Part shown: piece after piece, positions 1 to 12,293 of the stretch
How the letters are laid out: each line of letters opens with the position of its first letter
Position numbering within the stretch: position 1 is the first letter of the stretch
From: Drechmeria coniospora
Taxonomy: Eukaryota; Ascomycota; Sordariomycetes; Hypocreales; Ophiocordycipitaceae
DNA: 64,000 nt
Reading direction: 5' to 3'
Assembly: GCF_001625195.1 (NCBI RefSeq)
Contig: NC_054390.1
Location: 1,736,001 to 1,800,000 of the forward strand
The notes under the pieces: generated by a model
What the model was told of the DNA's origin: nothing
Seen by the model: only the letters and a program-made list of their open reading frames with translations
The model's database searches: none
Translations under genes and position numbers: made by a program

Positions 1-798
1 TGCGCCCTGCGCGACCTTCGTACTTGCGCCTAGCGCAACGTCTATATCCTAGTCGAGGTCCGCCCTAAGGTCGGGGCCGTACCGGGCGCTTGCGCCGTCC
101 TGTTGCTTGAGTTTCTGGCCCTGGGCCGGGTTTGGGCTTGCACCCTGGCTCTGGCCGAGATAGAGCCTGCTCCCGTGCGCCCCGCCTATACCCTTGCCCT
201 CGTACCGGGTGTTGTCTCTCCCCCTGCCGCCGCTAACAATAACGATAACCCGAACTGTACCCTCGTCCTTACTGCTAACGCCTTAACCCTAACTCGAGCG
301 GGTAGCCGTTCCGGCGCTATATCGAGCATATAGCTCGGCGTATTTGCCTAGGGCGTAGCTTGGGCCCTAACGGGCATCCAGAGTAACGTATACGGCCTTA
401 CCCGCCGTTAGCAGGCGCAGGAGGGCGTTAGTACCGAGTTGGTAGCCACTTTGGCCGAGATATACCGCAATATTTGTAAGTTGCGTAAGTCTTGCGCTAG
501 CGGTTCCCCCTTAGTGCGCCGTCCCGCCCCCTCTACTCCCCGTATTGCCCGTAATTGCAATAGGTTGTACTCGTCCTACGTAGCTAATGTAACTCCGTTG
601 CGCCGCCCTATTGCCTTCGCCCCTTATATTGCTTAAGTCGCCTGGTGCCTTCGTTTTATACCCCCGCCCCCGCCCCCCTTAGTTACGTCCCGCCCCCGCC
701 CGAGTACTGTAACGGATAGTTTTAAGACCCTCCCTAAGGAGGATACTAAGGAGGATAAGAGTAAGGAGGATACGGAGACCGATAAGTCTAAGTAGTAC
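1..798 (+). pseudogene. Coding-like plus-strand frame antisense to the Gypsy, unknown product
   Basis: Frame 1 stays readable from base 1 to a TAG at 796-798. It has only a few internal TAG/TAA codons (31-33, 331-333, near 349, 634-636), each explainable as a mutated CAG/CAA. The translation is rich in Ala, Pro, Leu and Val. It includes a Pro run (FIPPPPPPLV) and an acidic/basic tail of repeated KED units ending ETDKSK. The region is clearly more GC-rich than the pol to its right. I recognise no domain. It may be an extra ORF between the chromodomain and the 3' LTR, an unrelated captured gene, or chance openness caused by GC content. Function unknown. Confidence 0.35.
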
Positions 799-879
799 GG
801 CTAGCGTATATCCGTAGTAGTAGTATTGGGTCGGGCCCTTATTGGGGGCGCTCTAGGGCCGATTTTTTCCTTTGGTATA

Positions 880-3800
880 GTTAAAATTTTACATTTCGTT
901 TTACAGCTTACCCGCGCTCTACCGTTTATATAGGGATCTCCCTATTACTGTATAAATTCCTTTAGGGCTTCCGTTTATACTAGAGCCTCTATTAGTTCCT
1001 AGGTTAGTTGTTCGTAACCTAGCTATTTTATAAGGGTATTGCGTTATCCCCCTCGGCCTTAGGCCCCCCTTATAGTAAGGATACATTCGACTTAGTATTC
1101 CTCTTGCAAGGTACTATCCTTATCTTAGACTAGTAGTAGGCCTAGCTCCAAATTCCGTACTACCTAACTGGGCAAGGGGTTATTTACTGCCCTTTCGATA
1201 AGGTCTATATAGAAGGTAGGGTATAAGCCCTAAGGAATATCTAGTATTACTATAAGTAGTATTAGTACTATTAGTACCGTAAACTTAGAAGCAACTTAGT
1301 CTAGCTTCCTGTATAGCCTGTTGGTTTTAATATATCTAAGGCTAAGCTAGACCTTATTGCCTACCTAGAACTTTTCTGCTAGGCGACCTAAAGCTACTGC
1401 CGACTTATATAAGCGTTATTATATAAAGGCAATAGCCGCTTGTATAATTTTTGTTCCTTCCCTTAGGTATTATAGGAAAGCAATAGCCCTCCCTTTTGGT
1501 ATTGTTATACTTACCTAGTCGTCCTCTACCCTTAGTATTATACTAATTTCGTAGCCTAATAATAGCTTATTTGGGCTAACTCCTATAACTAAAGACTCCC
1601 TATTATTTAGGGCCAGCTGGTAGGCGGTTAGGTAGGCCGGTTAGTCGAACTGCTTAAACGAGATTAGGATCCTTAGGGTAGCTTAAATTTCTTGATTTAC
1701 CCTCTCGGTACCCCTATTTGTCTAGGGGTAGTGTAAAGTTAATAGGAGTTACTTCGTACTAATAAGGGAGTATAGGGATATCTAGAACTTACTAAGCTAG
1801 TCTAATCCCCAATCTATTATAATCTAGGCGGGAAAACCCCTAAATTACTACCAATAGGTCTTAAACTGTTCCGTATAAGCCTTTGCGCTTATTGTAGTTA
1901 TTGCCTTAAGTTGGATAAATTTAGAAAGGCGGTCTATAATAACTATTAAGAATTAGGGGTCCTTATCGTTCTATACTGGTAGGTTGGTTATAAAGTCGAT
2001 TAATATCTGCTTTTAGTAACGGTTTAGTAGGGGGATTGGCTGTAGGAGTCCCTATCTCTATAGATAGCTCTTGCGGCTCCGGTAGTAGTAGTAATTCCGA
2101 ATATACTGTACTACGTCCTGTAATATACTATCCTAGTAGAAGTCCCGCTAAAGTATACGGAATATTCCGTTACAACTAGGGTAGCTCGATATAGGTAATT
2201 CGTATACCTATTGTATTATTTGCATTATTAGTAGTTCCTAGGCAGGTACCTATAGGCGTCCCCTATAGTATATTGCGCCGTAGGTATTAATAGTATAATT
2301 GGTTGTTTGTTCTTTTGTTTTTGCTTCTACTGGGAATTTCCGCGCGCCTATTATTACTGCTTATTGTTAAGCTTCGTATGTTATATTGTTTTGTAACGCT
2401 TGGTCCTATAATTCCTATAGGTAGGGTTCCGGGAAGAGTAGTTGGCCGGCTGGTGTATCCTATAGAAATAGTATCTCCCTCCCTATTGGTCCCTGTACTG
2501 CTAGGAGTAGTCCCTGTACTGCTAGGAGGAGTTAGGATATATCGATAGCTCCCTATCCCCCTTTTGTCTCTAGACGGGCCCGGTCTGCCCCTGTATTTGT
2601 AGCTATTGTGTCTTAGGTACTTAGTACTTTATAGCCGGCCTGGGCCCGGTCTGTCCCTATATTCGCCCGATTTATACTTGTATTTATAATTGCTATATCC
2701 TAGGTATCCTGGGCGTTGGGACCTTCTTGCGCGGGTTGGCCTTTAGGCGCCTCCTGCAGTATAGAGATTAATACCGGCCGAAGTATTTATCCTAGGCGTA
2801 GTGCGTCCTCCTTATCCTATTCCCAATACAAGAGTACATTCGGCCGTTATACTTATAAGCCCAGTCTATACTATAGCGAGTAATTAAAGTTTGTAAGGAC
2901 TTCTGCCTATCGTACCTATCGTTCTAATATCTTCCGTAGTTTAGTAAAGTATTTAAGGTTCTTATAGTTTGTTAGAATAGTAAATAGTTCCGTAATGCCT
3001 TATAGGTCTACCGACTACGCCTTAAGATAGCTAATAACTACTAGGAGTTCCTTGTTATAGATTGTATAATTCCTTTCTGCTAGTGTAAGTTTGGCTAAGT
3101 AGTAGGCTATTGGTTGTAGGACCCCTTTGCTATCGATTTGCAAGAGGTATCCGCCTAGTACCTTGCCTAAGCAATTAGTCTTAATAAGAGTTTTCCTATC
3201 TAGGTCCTATTATACTAGGATTGGGTATAACGAAAAGGTATGCTTAAGGGATTGGAAGGCTGCGTTTTCTTTAGGTCCCTAGCAAAATAGTATACCCCTC
3301 CCTGTAAGGGCTGTAAGTAGTTCTGTAAGGCTTGCAAAATTAGGAATAAATTTGCAGTAAAAGTTCGTAAAGCCTAGGAAGCTCCTAATCCCCCTTACCT
3401 TAGTAGGTAGTTACTATTCTTAAATTGCAGTAATTTTCGCTGGGTTAGGCCTAACCTTAATGCCTACTTGGATAATAAACCCAAGGTATTTAACTTCTGT
3501 TGTTGCGAATACGTACTTATCGAGATTTAGGTAAAGACCGGCTACCCGGAGCTGCTTAAGGATTTCCCTAACCTTAGTAATATGGTCGGCCTTCGATCCG
3601 GAGGTATAGATTAGGATATTGTTTAGATAGGCTATAACCTACGCCCTTAATTTATCCTATAATACCCCGTTAATATATCTCTAGAATAAAGCTAGTACTC
3701 CGGCTAGGCCGAAGGGATAGACTAACTATTCGAATAGACCAAATTGTATACGGAATACCGTAAGCGGTTTGTCTCCTAGCGCTATACGTAACTTATGGAA

Positions 3801-6084
3801 TGCTACTTATACGTTTAGTTTGGTAAACTAGCGTACCCCTAAGAGTAAGCAGAGCGTTTCTTTAACTAGTAGGAGTAGGTAACGGTCCTGTTATATAATT
3901 TTATTTAGGGCTCAGTAGTCTATATATAGCCTTTATCCTCCGTTTTCTTTCTTAGTAAGTAGTATTAGTACTACTACTACTAATAAACTTACCTATATCT
4001 ATCCCTTGTCCAGTAGGTTTGTAATCTACTTGCGGACTTCGAGTAGTTGGTCTTATAGTATATTATATAGTAGACCTTAGGGTAGTTATAGTATTTCTCC
4101 CTTATCGTTTTGTTATAGTCGGATGTAGTAGTCTTAGGAGCCCCGGTGTAGTAGTAGGCCTAAGGCCTATTCCTTATCGAAAAGGTTAGTATAGTTCTAA
4201 AGGGCTACCGGAAGAGTAGGTAGGGCTGTTATTGTTATATTTATGCTTCCGGGTGCTTGTAGTACTGTTTCTTATAGTTTCGTTACTATTTCTCGTAAGC
4301 TTATTACTATTAATACTCCCTGTTATTTCCGTAAAAAGGTTTATACTAGCGTAAGGTGTACCTCTTGGGATCCGTCGGGAGGGCAGATATTGTTTGCTTA
4401 TACGATTTAGTTACCTACCGCCCTAATTGTAAGAGTCCGATCTATTGCGTTTAGGGTTACCCGTCGGTGTTCTATCTATAGTAGGCCTAGTATAGCGTCT
4501 CGACTTAGGCCTAGGATAACGTATAGTAGTATTGGGCTCTTCCAGCTATCTATATCGATTGTCGTACGGACTATATTAGTTATTGTAGGGTAGGCGAGGG
4601 TATTACTTATATTCCGCCGAGATATTATAATAGCCGTTTGGAGTAGCCGTTTTGTTAGGAGAGGGATAAGCTTAAGTTGCAAGCGTTAGGCTATCCTTTC
4701 GCTAATAGCCCTATAGCAATTGTAGCTACTATTAATTTAAATATTAAGGAACCTTATAGAATTTATAAGTATAGCAATAAGAAAGGGTAGTCTATTTATC
4801 CTTAGTATAATCTTTTTGAACTTAGTCTCCTAATTCCCCTAGTTCCTTATAGTCTGCTTACCTATAAACCCTTAGTACCTTTAAGTAAGACTTAGCTTAA
4901 AGGCGCCTTATTTCCTTCCTTTTCCTTAGTCTTTAATTCCTTATAAATATATTCTTCCCCTTAAGCAGCTTAAATGCTTATCCCTAGGGTATATAGGATT
5001 GCGGCTTATTGTAGGTATTATTGGATATAGTAGCCTCCCTCCCTGCAGTAGATATATATACTGGCCGCCTTATGCTTATCTCTTTCTTCCTGTATAACCT
5101 ATTTTGCCTACTGTTAGGGCCCGCCTTAGCCTTAGTTTGTTTTCGTTATTGGTCTAGTTATAGCCGCCCTAGGCCCGGCCGTAGCCCTAGAGCCTACCGT
5201 ATTAACCCCTAATATTGGGGTGTTGTTGTCCTTATTGGGTTAGGGGGTTGCCCTGGCCGTCCCTTAGCTAGGCCCGCCCTAGTCCTTAATTTTATCCTCT
5301 ATGCATTACAATTCTATTTCGGATATAATTTGTTTATATATATCGACCGCCTTATTGTAGTTATCTATTGTAGTCCCCCGCTAGAGGATATAGTCCCTTA
5401 TTCTCTTAGTTAGCCCAATACGGAGCTTTATAAGTTTTACCTTACTAGGCTAATGCATCCCTTCTGCTAGTATAAGCTTCTCTTCGAAGCGTATAAGGAT
5501 GCTAGAAATAACTCCGACGTCCTTTGCCTAATATCCTTTAGTTCGATAACCGCTAGTCGCTGGTAGTAAGGGTTGCTATAAGCCGATTCGAGGTACGTTA
5601 GGAATTAGAACGGGTCGTAACCGATGCGGGAGCCTTTTTTAAAGTACGTTGTAACTTGTTGCTGGACTTTGGCCGAAAGGTTTTACTAAACGAAGATCTA
5701 TTAGTCCTGGGCGGACCCAATAAAGTCCTTATCTACTTAGAGCTTGCGGTCTATGCAGAACTTCTAGGCTGCAAAGGTACCCTTATTGCCGTCGTACGGG
5801 TCCCCGACCGGAATCGGTTTGTATTTAATACGGGCCTGTAGTATACCCGACTCGTCCTTGGTCCGCTCCTGCTGGGGGTCGATTGTTAAGGTGTCTATTA
5901 GCTAGGCCGACGAATGCCCTGGGTCCTGCTGTACCTATTGCTGCCTATTCTTCTGTAGAGCTAAGATTTATATAGAGTACGTTTCTATTTAGGTATATAT
6001 TTGGCCAAACTCTATGTAGACTTTTGCTATAAAGTCCTCTATAACTTACTGAAGGTTAATTTCTTTGGGCTTCCCCTTATCCAT
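880..6084 (-). pseudogene. Degenerate Gypsy gag-pol
   Basis: The Gag start is the ATG at 6084, reading MDKGKPKEINL. It is followed by a well-preserved gag core with DPYDGNKGTF and the stretch SRIGYDPFQFLTYLESAYSN. The protease tail reads PILLYVILGLSRDAILG, close to the usual retropepsin ending. The integrase catalytic core shows DRLSKFIQLKAITTISA. Stops interrupt gag and pol throughout, nearly all TAG or TAA where Gln is expected. No zinc knuckle could be recognised with confidence. Gag and pol appear to lie in one direction without an obvious break between them, but frame usage cannot be settled because of the decay. Confidence 0.8.
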
Positions 6085-6145
6085 TTTAACTTACAATAGT
6101 TAGGCTTTTCCTTCCTCCTAACCGGTATAAGTAAAGTCTTTTAAA

Positions 6146-6316
6146 TATTACGGAGTCGCTAGGCAACTGCTTTAGGACTCTTAATAATATTTATTAAAAG
6201 ACTTAAAGGAGGGAAAACTACCTAACAACTAGGGCTTTTAGTTATATGCGTTCCTCCTAGTGGGTCCCTTGGTTCCCTTCGTTCTCCTATATCGGGCTAA
6301 GCCCGATACTATAACA
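6146..6316 (-). repeat. 5' LTR of the Gypsy element (171 bp)
   Basis: In the element's orientation it begins TGTTATAGTATCGGGCTTAG and ends CTCCGTAATA (original end CGTAACA). It has the same length and ends as the solo LTR at 55331-55501 and the decayed LTR at 46726-46896. A perfect stem, TCGGGC-TTA-GCCCGA, lies about 10 bases from its start. Confidence 0.92.
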
Positions 6317-7330
6317 CCGGAGTAATAATTAATCTACTAAATTAAGCTAACCAATACCTTACAACAATTAAGCCTATTTTTCTATAATAGGTTACTATAT
6401 AACGCAATACTATTTAGTCTTCTCGAGCCTTAGGACTTAAAATAAATACCCTAGGTTTATAATATCTTATAGTTAACCTTCTGGAAGAAAATCGAAACTC
6501 TAGTACTACTAGATTAAATATATTTAGCTATAAGATATTTTAAGTACCCAAGAAAAAGACGAAGGGAAATAGATCTACTAAATTTAGTTAATCCAATCAA
6601 TCTAACAAAACAAGCCAATCTAGCAAAATAAGCCAATCCAATAAATCCAATAAATCGACTAAGTAATTAAAGGATACTATTAGTTTCCTAGTTAGTAACT
6701 ACAGCCTAACCGCTAGCTATATAGACTTACCTAATTCCTATTAAGAATTAAATACCAATTCTAACTCTATATAAGAATTAGAAATATTACCTAACTTAAG
6801 TAATATTAGTACACTATATAGTATTACTAATACTAATATATACTATATAGGCCTACTTTACAATACTAGCTTAACCTACTATTTAGTAAATAATCGGTCT
6901 AAATTTACAACCTTTAGACTAATTGCAAAATCTTAGGCAAAACCAATTACTACTAAAGGTAGTCCAATCTACCCTAGTAGAATTAGAAACGCTAAATTTA
7001 CAATATTAATTAATACCAATCTACTAACCTATAGTACTCTTATACTATAAGAGGTACTATATATTCCGAAACTAGAAGTTAATATTATTAGTAGGATACG
7101 TTACTATAGATTAGGGGGAATACTTATTAAGGAATCCCTATATAACTTAAACCGAAAAGTATATAGCCTACTTAACTTCTAAAGGTACGGCTTCTTCCTA
7201 TAATAAGAAGGCCTAAATACGCCCTATTTAAGAAAACCAAACTTAGCCCACTTAAGCTACTACAGTAGCTACAGAATAATAGTAGAAATTCCCTTACAGT
7301 AACCTCCCTAGGCTAATAAGGCAGAAGACA

Positions 7331-7440
7331 AGTCGGTACCTAAATCGGTACCCTAGTCGGTACCTAGATCGGTGCCTAGGTTAGTACCTAAATCGGTGCT
7401 AAGGTCGGTATTTAGTCCAGTACCTAGACCGGGACCTAGA
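7331..7440 (+). repeat. 12/24-bp minisatellite in Copia pol (SVPR-type repeat)
   Basis: Tandem copies of a unit like CGGTACCTAGAT encode alternating Ser-Val-Pro-Arg/Lys on the sense strand. The same array, with different copy numbers, occurs at 41460-41545, 52610-52725 (minus element) and 59340-59470. It lies upstream of the integrase and probably encodes a flexible linker. Confidence 0.75.
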
Positions 7441-8659
7441 CTAGGACCAGGTCCTAGCCCAACTACTAGTTCGGCTAATTCAAGGGACCTTACTAAGGCT
7501 ACCCTACATAAAGACCCTATAGAGGACCTAATCCCTATAAAGGCAATAGACCTCCTAGCAGTCCCTACTATTAGTACTAAGGAATAAGCTATTCCGACTA
7601 CTAGTACAGAATCCAGCAACTAGTCTTACTAAAGACTATTACAATAAGCAGGCATTTAGTATATCCAACTAGGATATATTAGTCTACTACTTCTAAAAAA
7701 GACTAGTAAAATTACTAGTAGGTTACCTAACTTTTCGTCTATTAAGGTTACTAATTTTCAATACCTTACCTATATACGGGTAAAATCTACTAAATAATAG
7801 TTAAGGGATCTAATTAAGGATCCAGACTATATACTTAACTTAATCGAAGGGGATATATTTAGGATTAAACCTATATCCTACAATCGGAAGTCTATTGGAC
7901 TAATACTTATCGATTGCAAATCCTAATTCCGTTAGGTATATATCCTACCTAATAAGGAAGGACTAATAATCCTCTAGGCTATAAAGAACTTCTTTTAAAG
8001 CCTAAAAATATACTATAGCCGTTACCTAAAAAGGCTATTTTATAATAGAGGACCTAAAATTAATATACTGCTTTAGGACTAGTTAGGTACTAAAGGAATA
8101 CTATTCAATACGTCTTACCCGTATACCCCCGAATAAAATAGACTTACCGAACGATCTATACAAGTTATTCTAGACCGGCTATAAGTAACTATAATCTAGG
8201 CCGGCCTCTTACTATTCCTTTAGTCTACTATACTTCCTGCTATAGTTAACCTAGTTAACTATACTGGAATTACCAATAGGAATCTAAGCCCCTACCAATT
8301 GCTTAAGCAGGAGTTACAAGGGCTAAAAACGCTACTAAACCTTATAGCCTATAAGGCTATTAGTGCCTACTGCGAAGTCCTAATCCCTTACCAGAAACGG
8401 ATTCAAAGTACTAAATTAGCACAACGCATAGAACCAATAAGGCTACTAGTAATACTAGGTTTAAAAATATACCTTATATATATACCTTCCAGAAGGGTAG
8501 TTATAAAAACTACCTTCCTAAAAGTCCTAAAAGGTATTGGCCCTATCTCCCAAGGACTTTAATAACTACTAAGTCCTAGTCTCTAAGGACTAGAGTTAGA
8601 GGGGGAAATTGAAATAGAAGACTATATCTTGCAAAATACCTTTAGTCCCCTAATACCTA

Positions 8660-8900
8660 GGGAGATAGAGGGGGCCAACGGACCTACTAGCCCTACTAGG
8701 GCTAGTAGACCTACTAGTCCTACTAGGACTAGTAGACCTACTAGTCCTACTAGGACCAGTAGGTTGCAAGGAACTAACGGACCTACTAGCCCTACTAGGG
8801 CTAGTAGACCTATTAGTCCTACTAGGACCAGTAGGTTGCAAGGAACCAACGGACCTACTAGTCCTACTAGGACTAGTAGGTTGCAAGAAGCCAACGGACT
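8660..8900 (+). repeat. 27-bp minisatellite in Copia pol (TSPTR-type repeat)
   Basis: Tandem CCTACTAGTCCTACTAGGAC-type units encode repeated SPTRASRPTSPTR and end in RLQG. The array separates the integrase from RT. Homologous arrays lie at 14140-14345, 42785-43040, 51120-51400 (minus element) and 60710-60905. Unit number differs between copies. Confidence 0.8.
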
Positions 8901-10736
8901 AACTAGTCCTACTAGGACTAGCGCAACAAAGGGGGTCCTAGCCTAGCCAATAGAGGATCTACCAAATACCTCTCTTCTAGATATACTAGAACCAGAAGAC
9001 AACCCTAACCCAATAGATCTTAACCTAGCGTATTGGATCCAGGACCTATACTACTAAGCTAAGGCAAAGCAACTACTAAATAGTAGCAAGCCTACTAGCT
9101 AGAAGTAGGTACTTAAGTTAGATAATAAAGACTAGTAGATAAGTACTATATTCTCGGAATTCTAGTAACTTATCTAAGTAGGGGTATTTTATTTTATCCC
9201 CCTTTAAGAAATACTAACTAGCAGATAACTTCTAAAAAGCTAACTTATACTATAAGTTAAAAAGGATTAATAGAATAACCCTATTAAATTTAAGGTACAA
9301 CTAGTAGCTAAGGGATTTATGTAAATTAAAGGCCTTAATTATATTAAGACTTTTGCAACTACTAGTATTCTACCTACCTAAAGGATACTACTAGCCCTAG
9401 CCGCCTAGAACAACTAGTACGTTAAACAAATTGACTTTATTAGTACTTTCCTAAACAGTAAGCTACCTAAAGTCAATTACCTTAAAATTCCTAAGGGACT
9501 AAAAGTATTTATTAGTCTTAATAAGACTAATAATTTAGCTAAGCTACTAGCTAAGCTAGGCTATAACCCAGTAGTTAAATAAGGTATCCTTTTAAAAAAG
9601 GCACTCTACGGCCTAAAACAAGGACCTAGAGAGTAGTAGGAGGTACTTACCAAACTACTACACTAATACGGATATAGCCCTCTAGTATCTAATCCGGCTA
9701 TCTACTATAACAATACTACTAGTACTTATATAGTTAGCTATATTAACAACTGCCTACTTATTGGACTAAACCTTATATATATTAATAAGTTAAAACAATA
9801 ACTATACAAGGTATACCTAATTAAAGACTGCGGATAGGCCGCCTTCTTCTTAGGCGTACAGATTAGTCAAACGACTAAGGGTATTACCTTTAGCCAAAAA
9901 GGGTATATTAAGGAAGCCCTAACCCGATTTAGGTTAAAGGAGGCCAAGGCAGTAGTAATACCGCTATAGCTAGGAGTACTTAAGCAGGCTATTATAATGC
10001 CCCTTGCTCCCTTATCTACAACCGACTAACTGGTATACCAATAGATAGTAGGGACTTTAATATACCTTATACTATTAACCCGACTAGATATAGCCTTTGC
10101 AATCCAATAGCTATCTCGGTATATGCATTAGGCTACTAGTCTATAGCTATTAGCCGGTAAGAACCTCCTTCAATATCTAAAAGGAACTATAGATCTAGCT
10201 ATCTACTACTAGTCTAAGTCCGTAGTACCTAACCTACTTGGATTTTCTAATAGCGACTTTATAGGTAACTTAGATTCTTCTAAGTCTACCTATAGGTACC
10301 TCTTTACCCTAGTAGGTAGACCAATCTACTAGAAATCAAAAAGGGCTAATACTATTACTCTTTCTACTATAGAGGTAGAATCGGATACCCTACTAAAAGC
10401 TATTCGGGAACTTAAATAGCTAGATAGTCTATTTACAGAAATAGGTAAGGGTTTTAAAAAGCCTATTCTACTTCTATATAACAATAATGGATCTATCTCT
10501 AATACCAATAACCCCAATTAGTACAACCGAATAAAGTATATACTACTAAAGTTCCGGTATATTCGGCAAGAAGCAGCAAACGGACTAACCAAAATCAGTT
10601 ACCTAAACACTAAGTCTATGCCTACCGACGGCCTTACTAAGGCCCTTACCGCTAATCTCTTCTAACGCTACCTTAGCCTACTAGGTCTCCAAGGGATCCC
10701 TATTTAGCAGTAGTTATACTAGCTAAATAGAGGGGG

Positions 10737-11531
10737 TATTAAAAATACTAGTATTTATACTAGTAAGACTACCTAAATAGGATACTATCCTATTACTACT
10801 ACTACTAGTAGCAACAGCTAGGAGTACTACTACTAGTAAATATACTATACTGTACTGTAAGTATTAGTAAGTATATAGAGTTAACTAATAGTATACAACA
10901 TACTACTTCTCCGAACTATAACTCGGAGCGACTGCCGGTAGTACTACTATTAGCCAACCTACTACTATAACCTAACCTATATATATAGTAGTCAGTCGAC
11001 TACTAGAGTTAATTAATCGGAATACCAATTAACATTCTCCTAACGACTACTAGCCGTTACCAGCTAAGAGTACTACTCTTAGTAATTTAAACTATAGTAC
11101 AGGGATAACTAAGCCGGTAACTTACTGTACGAATACGACTAAGTAGGTAACCTACTGTACGGTATAATGGACTAGCCACCTAACTTAATAGGCTTATATA
11201 TACGTACATTAGTATAGTAGTTATAGTCTCGACTCAGGCACACTAAGTTATCGCAGATCGTATATACGCATATTAATATAGCAGTTATAGTCTCGACCCA
11301 GGAACCTAAGGTTATCGAGGTACTACCTCCAAGATATAAATAGTCCTATTTCTCCTATACTGTACTTAATAGAATAATTGCATTCGTTTATATAATTTAG
11401 TACTACCAAGTTTGTACTCTTACCTAGTTACTAACTAGTACCTATTTTACTGTTACTAATAGCCTAATTAATTCCCTAGTCCGTACAATATACTTCTACT
11501 ACCCCTCTTCTTGCGCATCCAAATTGCAAGA
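10737..11531 (+). repeat. 3' LTR of Copia, subfamily 1 (795 bp)
   Basis: It begins TATTAAAAATACTAG (ancestral TGTTAAAAATACTAG) just after a GAGGGGG polypurine tract, and ends CCAAATTGCAAGA. Two copies of a 64-bp tandem unit with the core TATAGTCTCGAC lie in U3. The length equals the solo LTR at 56609-57403. Confidence 0.9.
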
Positions 11532-11859
11532 AGTTTTGCGTATTTAGGGAAGTTAAATGCCTTTTTATTTAGCGTATAGTTAGGATAGCCTTCCTCTACC
11601 CTATTGAGACTAGTACTAATACTAAGGGTAGACTCTATTAAATCTAGTCGTTCTTATATCCTTAGGATAATAGTATTAAGTTACTATAGCAGTTTGTCGA
11701 TTTGCGTTTATTGTTCCTGTAAATATTTTTTAATTTCTAATAGGTTAGTCTTCTGACCTTAGTTATTGGGATCCATTTTTTAGTTAGTAACTAGATTCTA
11801 GTCTTACCTTACTTACCTAGCTAGTAATACTAGCAGTTAGGTCTCCTACTAGTAGTATT

Positions 11860-12240
11860 AGTAGGAAGAGGAGCTGTAGCTTAAAGATAACAAAGCGTTA
11901 CTAGTAGTACTAGTAAAAATAAGAACTATAGCTTAGAGATAACTAAGCGTTACTAGTAGTACTAGTAGAAATAAGAACCGTAGCTTAGAGATAACTAAGC
12001 GTTACTAGTAGTACTAGTAGAAATAAGAACTATAGCTTAGAGATAACTAAGCGTTACTAATAGTACTAGTAGGTAACTGAGTAGGTTATAGAGTTTAACT
12101 AAGAATTACTAATAGTACTAGTAGGTAACTTAGTAAGTTACAGAAGTCGATCAATCGTTACCAGTAGTACTAGTAGGCGACTTAGTAAGTTGCAGAAGTC
12201 GATTAATCGTTACTAGTAGTACTAGTAGGCAACTTAGTAA
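11860..12240 (-). repeat. Tandem leader repeats built on CTAGTAGTACTAGTAG
   Basis: At least four copies of a unit of about 52 bp contain GTTACTAGTAGTACTAGTAG and TAGCTTAGAGATAACTAA. They are followed by a second array with GGTAACTTAGTAAGTT. They lie between the primer-binding end of the LTR and gag. Equivalent arrays occur at 17880-18300, 39460-39740, 54440-54720 and 56470-57660. Confidence 0.75.
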
Positions 12241-12293
12241 GTCGTATAGATTAATTCTAGGGGATTAATTATAGTCCTTCCGGGCTTATAACC

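Larger units (their letters stand above)
1..6316 (-). mobile_element. Chromodomain Gypsy (Metaviridae) retrotransposon, 3' end beyond the window
   Basis: Read on the minus strand, the order is 5' LTR (6146-6316), gag from about 6084, protease about 4750-4400, RT about 4060-3400, RNase H about 3300-2830, integrase about 2500-1600 and a chromodomain-like segment about 1040-950. The segment reads LGYEQLTxELIEAL, which resembles the chromodomain consensus. The RT is recognised by ENGGQRLYIDYxALNKI and by a mutated active site, YLNN. The 3' LTR lies left of base 1. The element sits inside the Copia that resumes at 6317; the right-hand TSD should be CCGGA. It is the youngest insertion in this nest. 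Its frames still carry many RIP-type TAG/TAA stops, so it is not expected to be active. Confidence 0.9.
6322..10730 (+). pseudogene. Degenerate Copia gag-pol
   Basis: Gag remnant at 6330-6700. A repeat encoding SVPR-like units at 7331-7440 leads into the integrase. Its preserved features are LGYISLLLLKKTSK (pre-integrase) and PYTPEQNRLTERSIQVILDRL around the catalytic Glu. The RT active site near 9739-9750 reads YINN in place of YVDD, so both catalytic Asp codons have changed to Asn (G to A). RNase H residues follow (YNNNGSISN, RYIRQEAANGLTKIS). The order PR-IN-RT-RH marks Pseudoviridae (Copia). Confidence 0.85.
6317..11531 (+). mobile_element. Copia retrotransposon, 5' part cut off by the Gypsy insertion
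   Basis: It starts abruptly in gag at the Gypsy insertion point. It continues through the integrase (7640-8270), a Ser-Pro-Thr-Arg repeat linker (8660-8900), RT (9060-9970), RNase H (10000-10640), a purine-rich tract and the 3' LTR (10737-11531). RT is identified by ALYGLKQGP and by GLNYIKTFATTSILP. It is inserted into the minus-strand Copia that resumes at 11532; the right TSD would be AGTTT. Many TAG/TAA stops show it is dead. Confidence 0.9.

Noticed and set aside
4476..4682. 68-codon minus-strand ORF as an independent gene
   Set aside because: It is the C-terminal part of the Gypsy protease within the decayed pol.
7353..7619. ORFs of GTDLGTDLGT repeats (also 41478-41741, 52438-52728, 59338-59656)
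   Set aside because: Antisense reading of the 12-bp pol minisatellite. The sense frame is the SVPR linker of Copia.
8622..8946. Long overlapping ORFs on both strands rich in Pro-Thr-Ser-Arg or Leu-Val-Gly (also 14089-14482, 42747-43182, 51111-51435, 60655-60990)
   Set aside because: They are translations of the 27-bp minisatellite inside Copia pol, open in several frames because of the repeat. They are not separate genes.
11860..12240. CRISPR-like regular repeats
   Set aside because: Units are 50-60 bp without unique spacers, they sit in retrotransposon leaders, and the host is a eukaryote.
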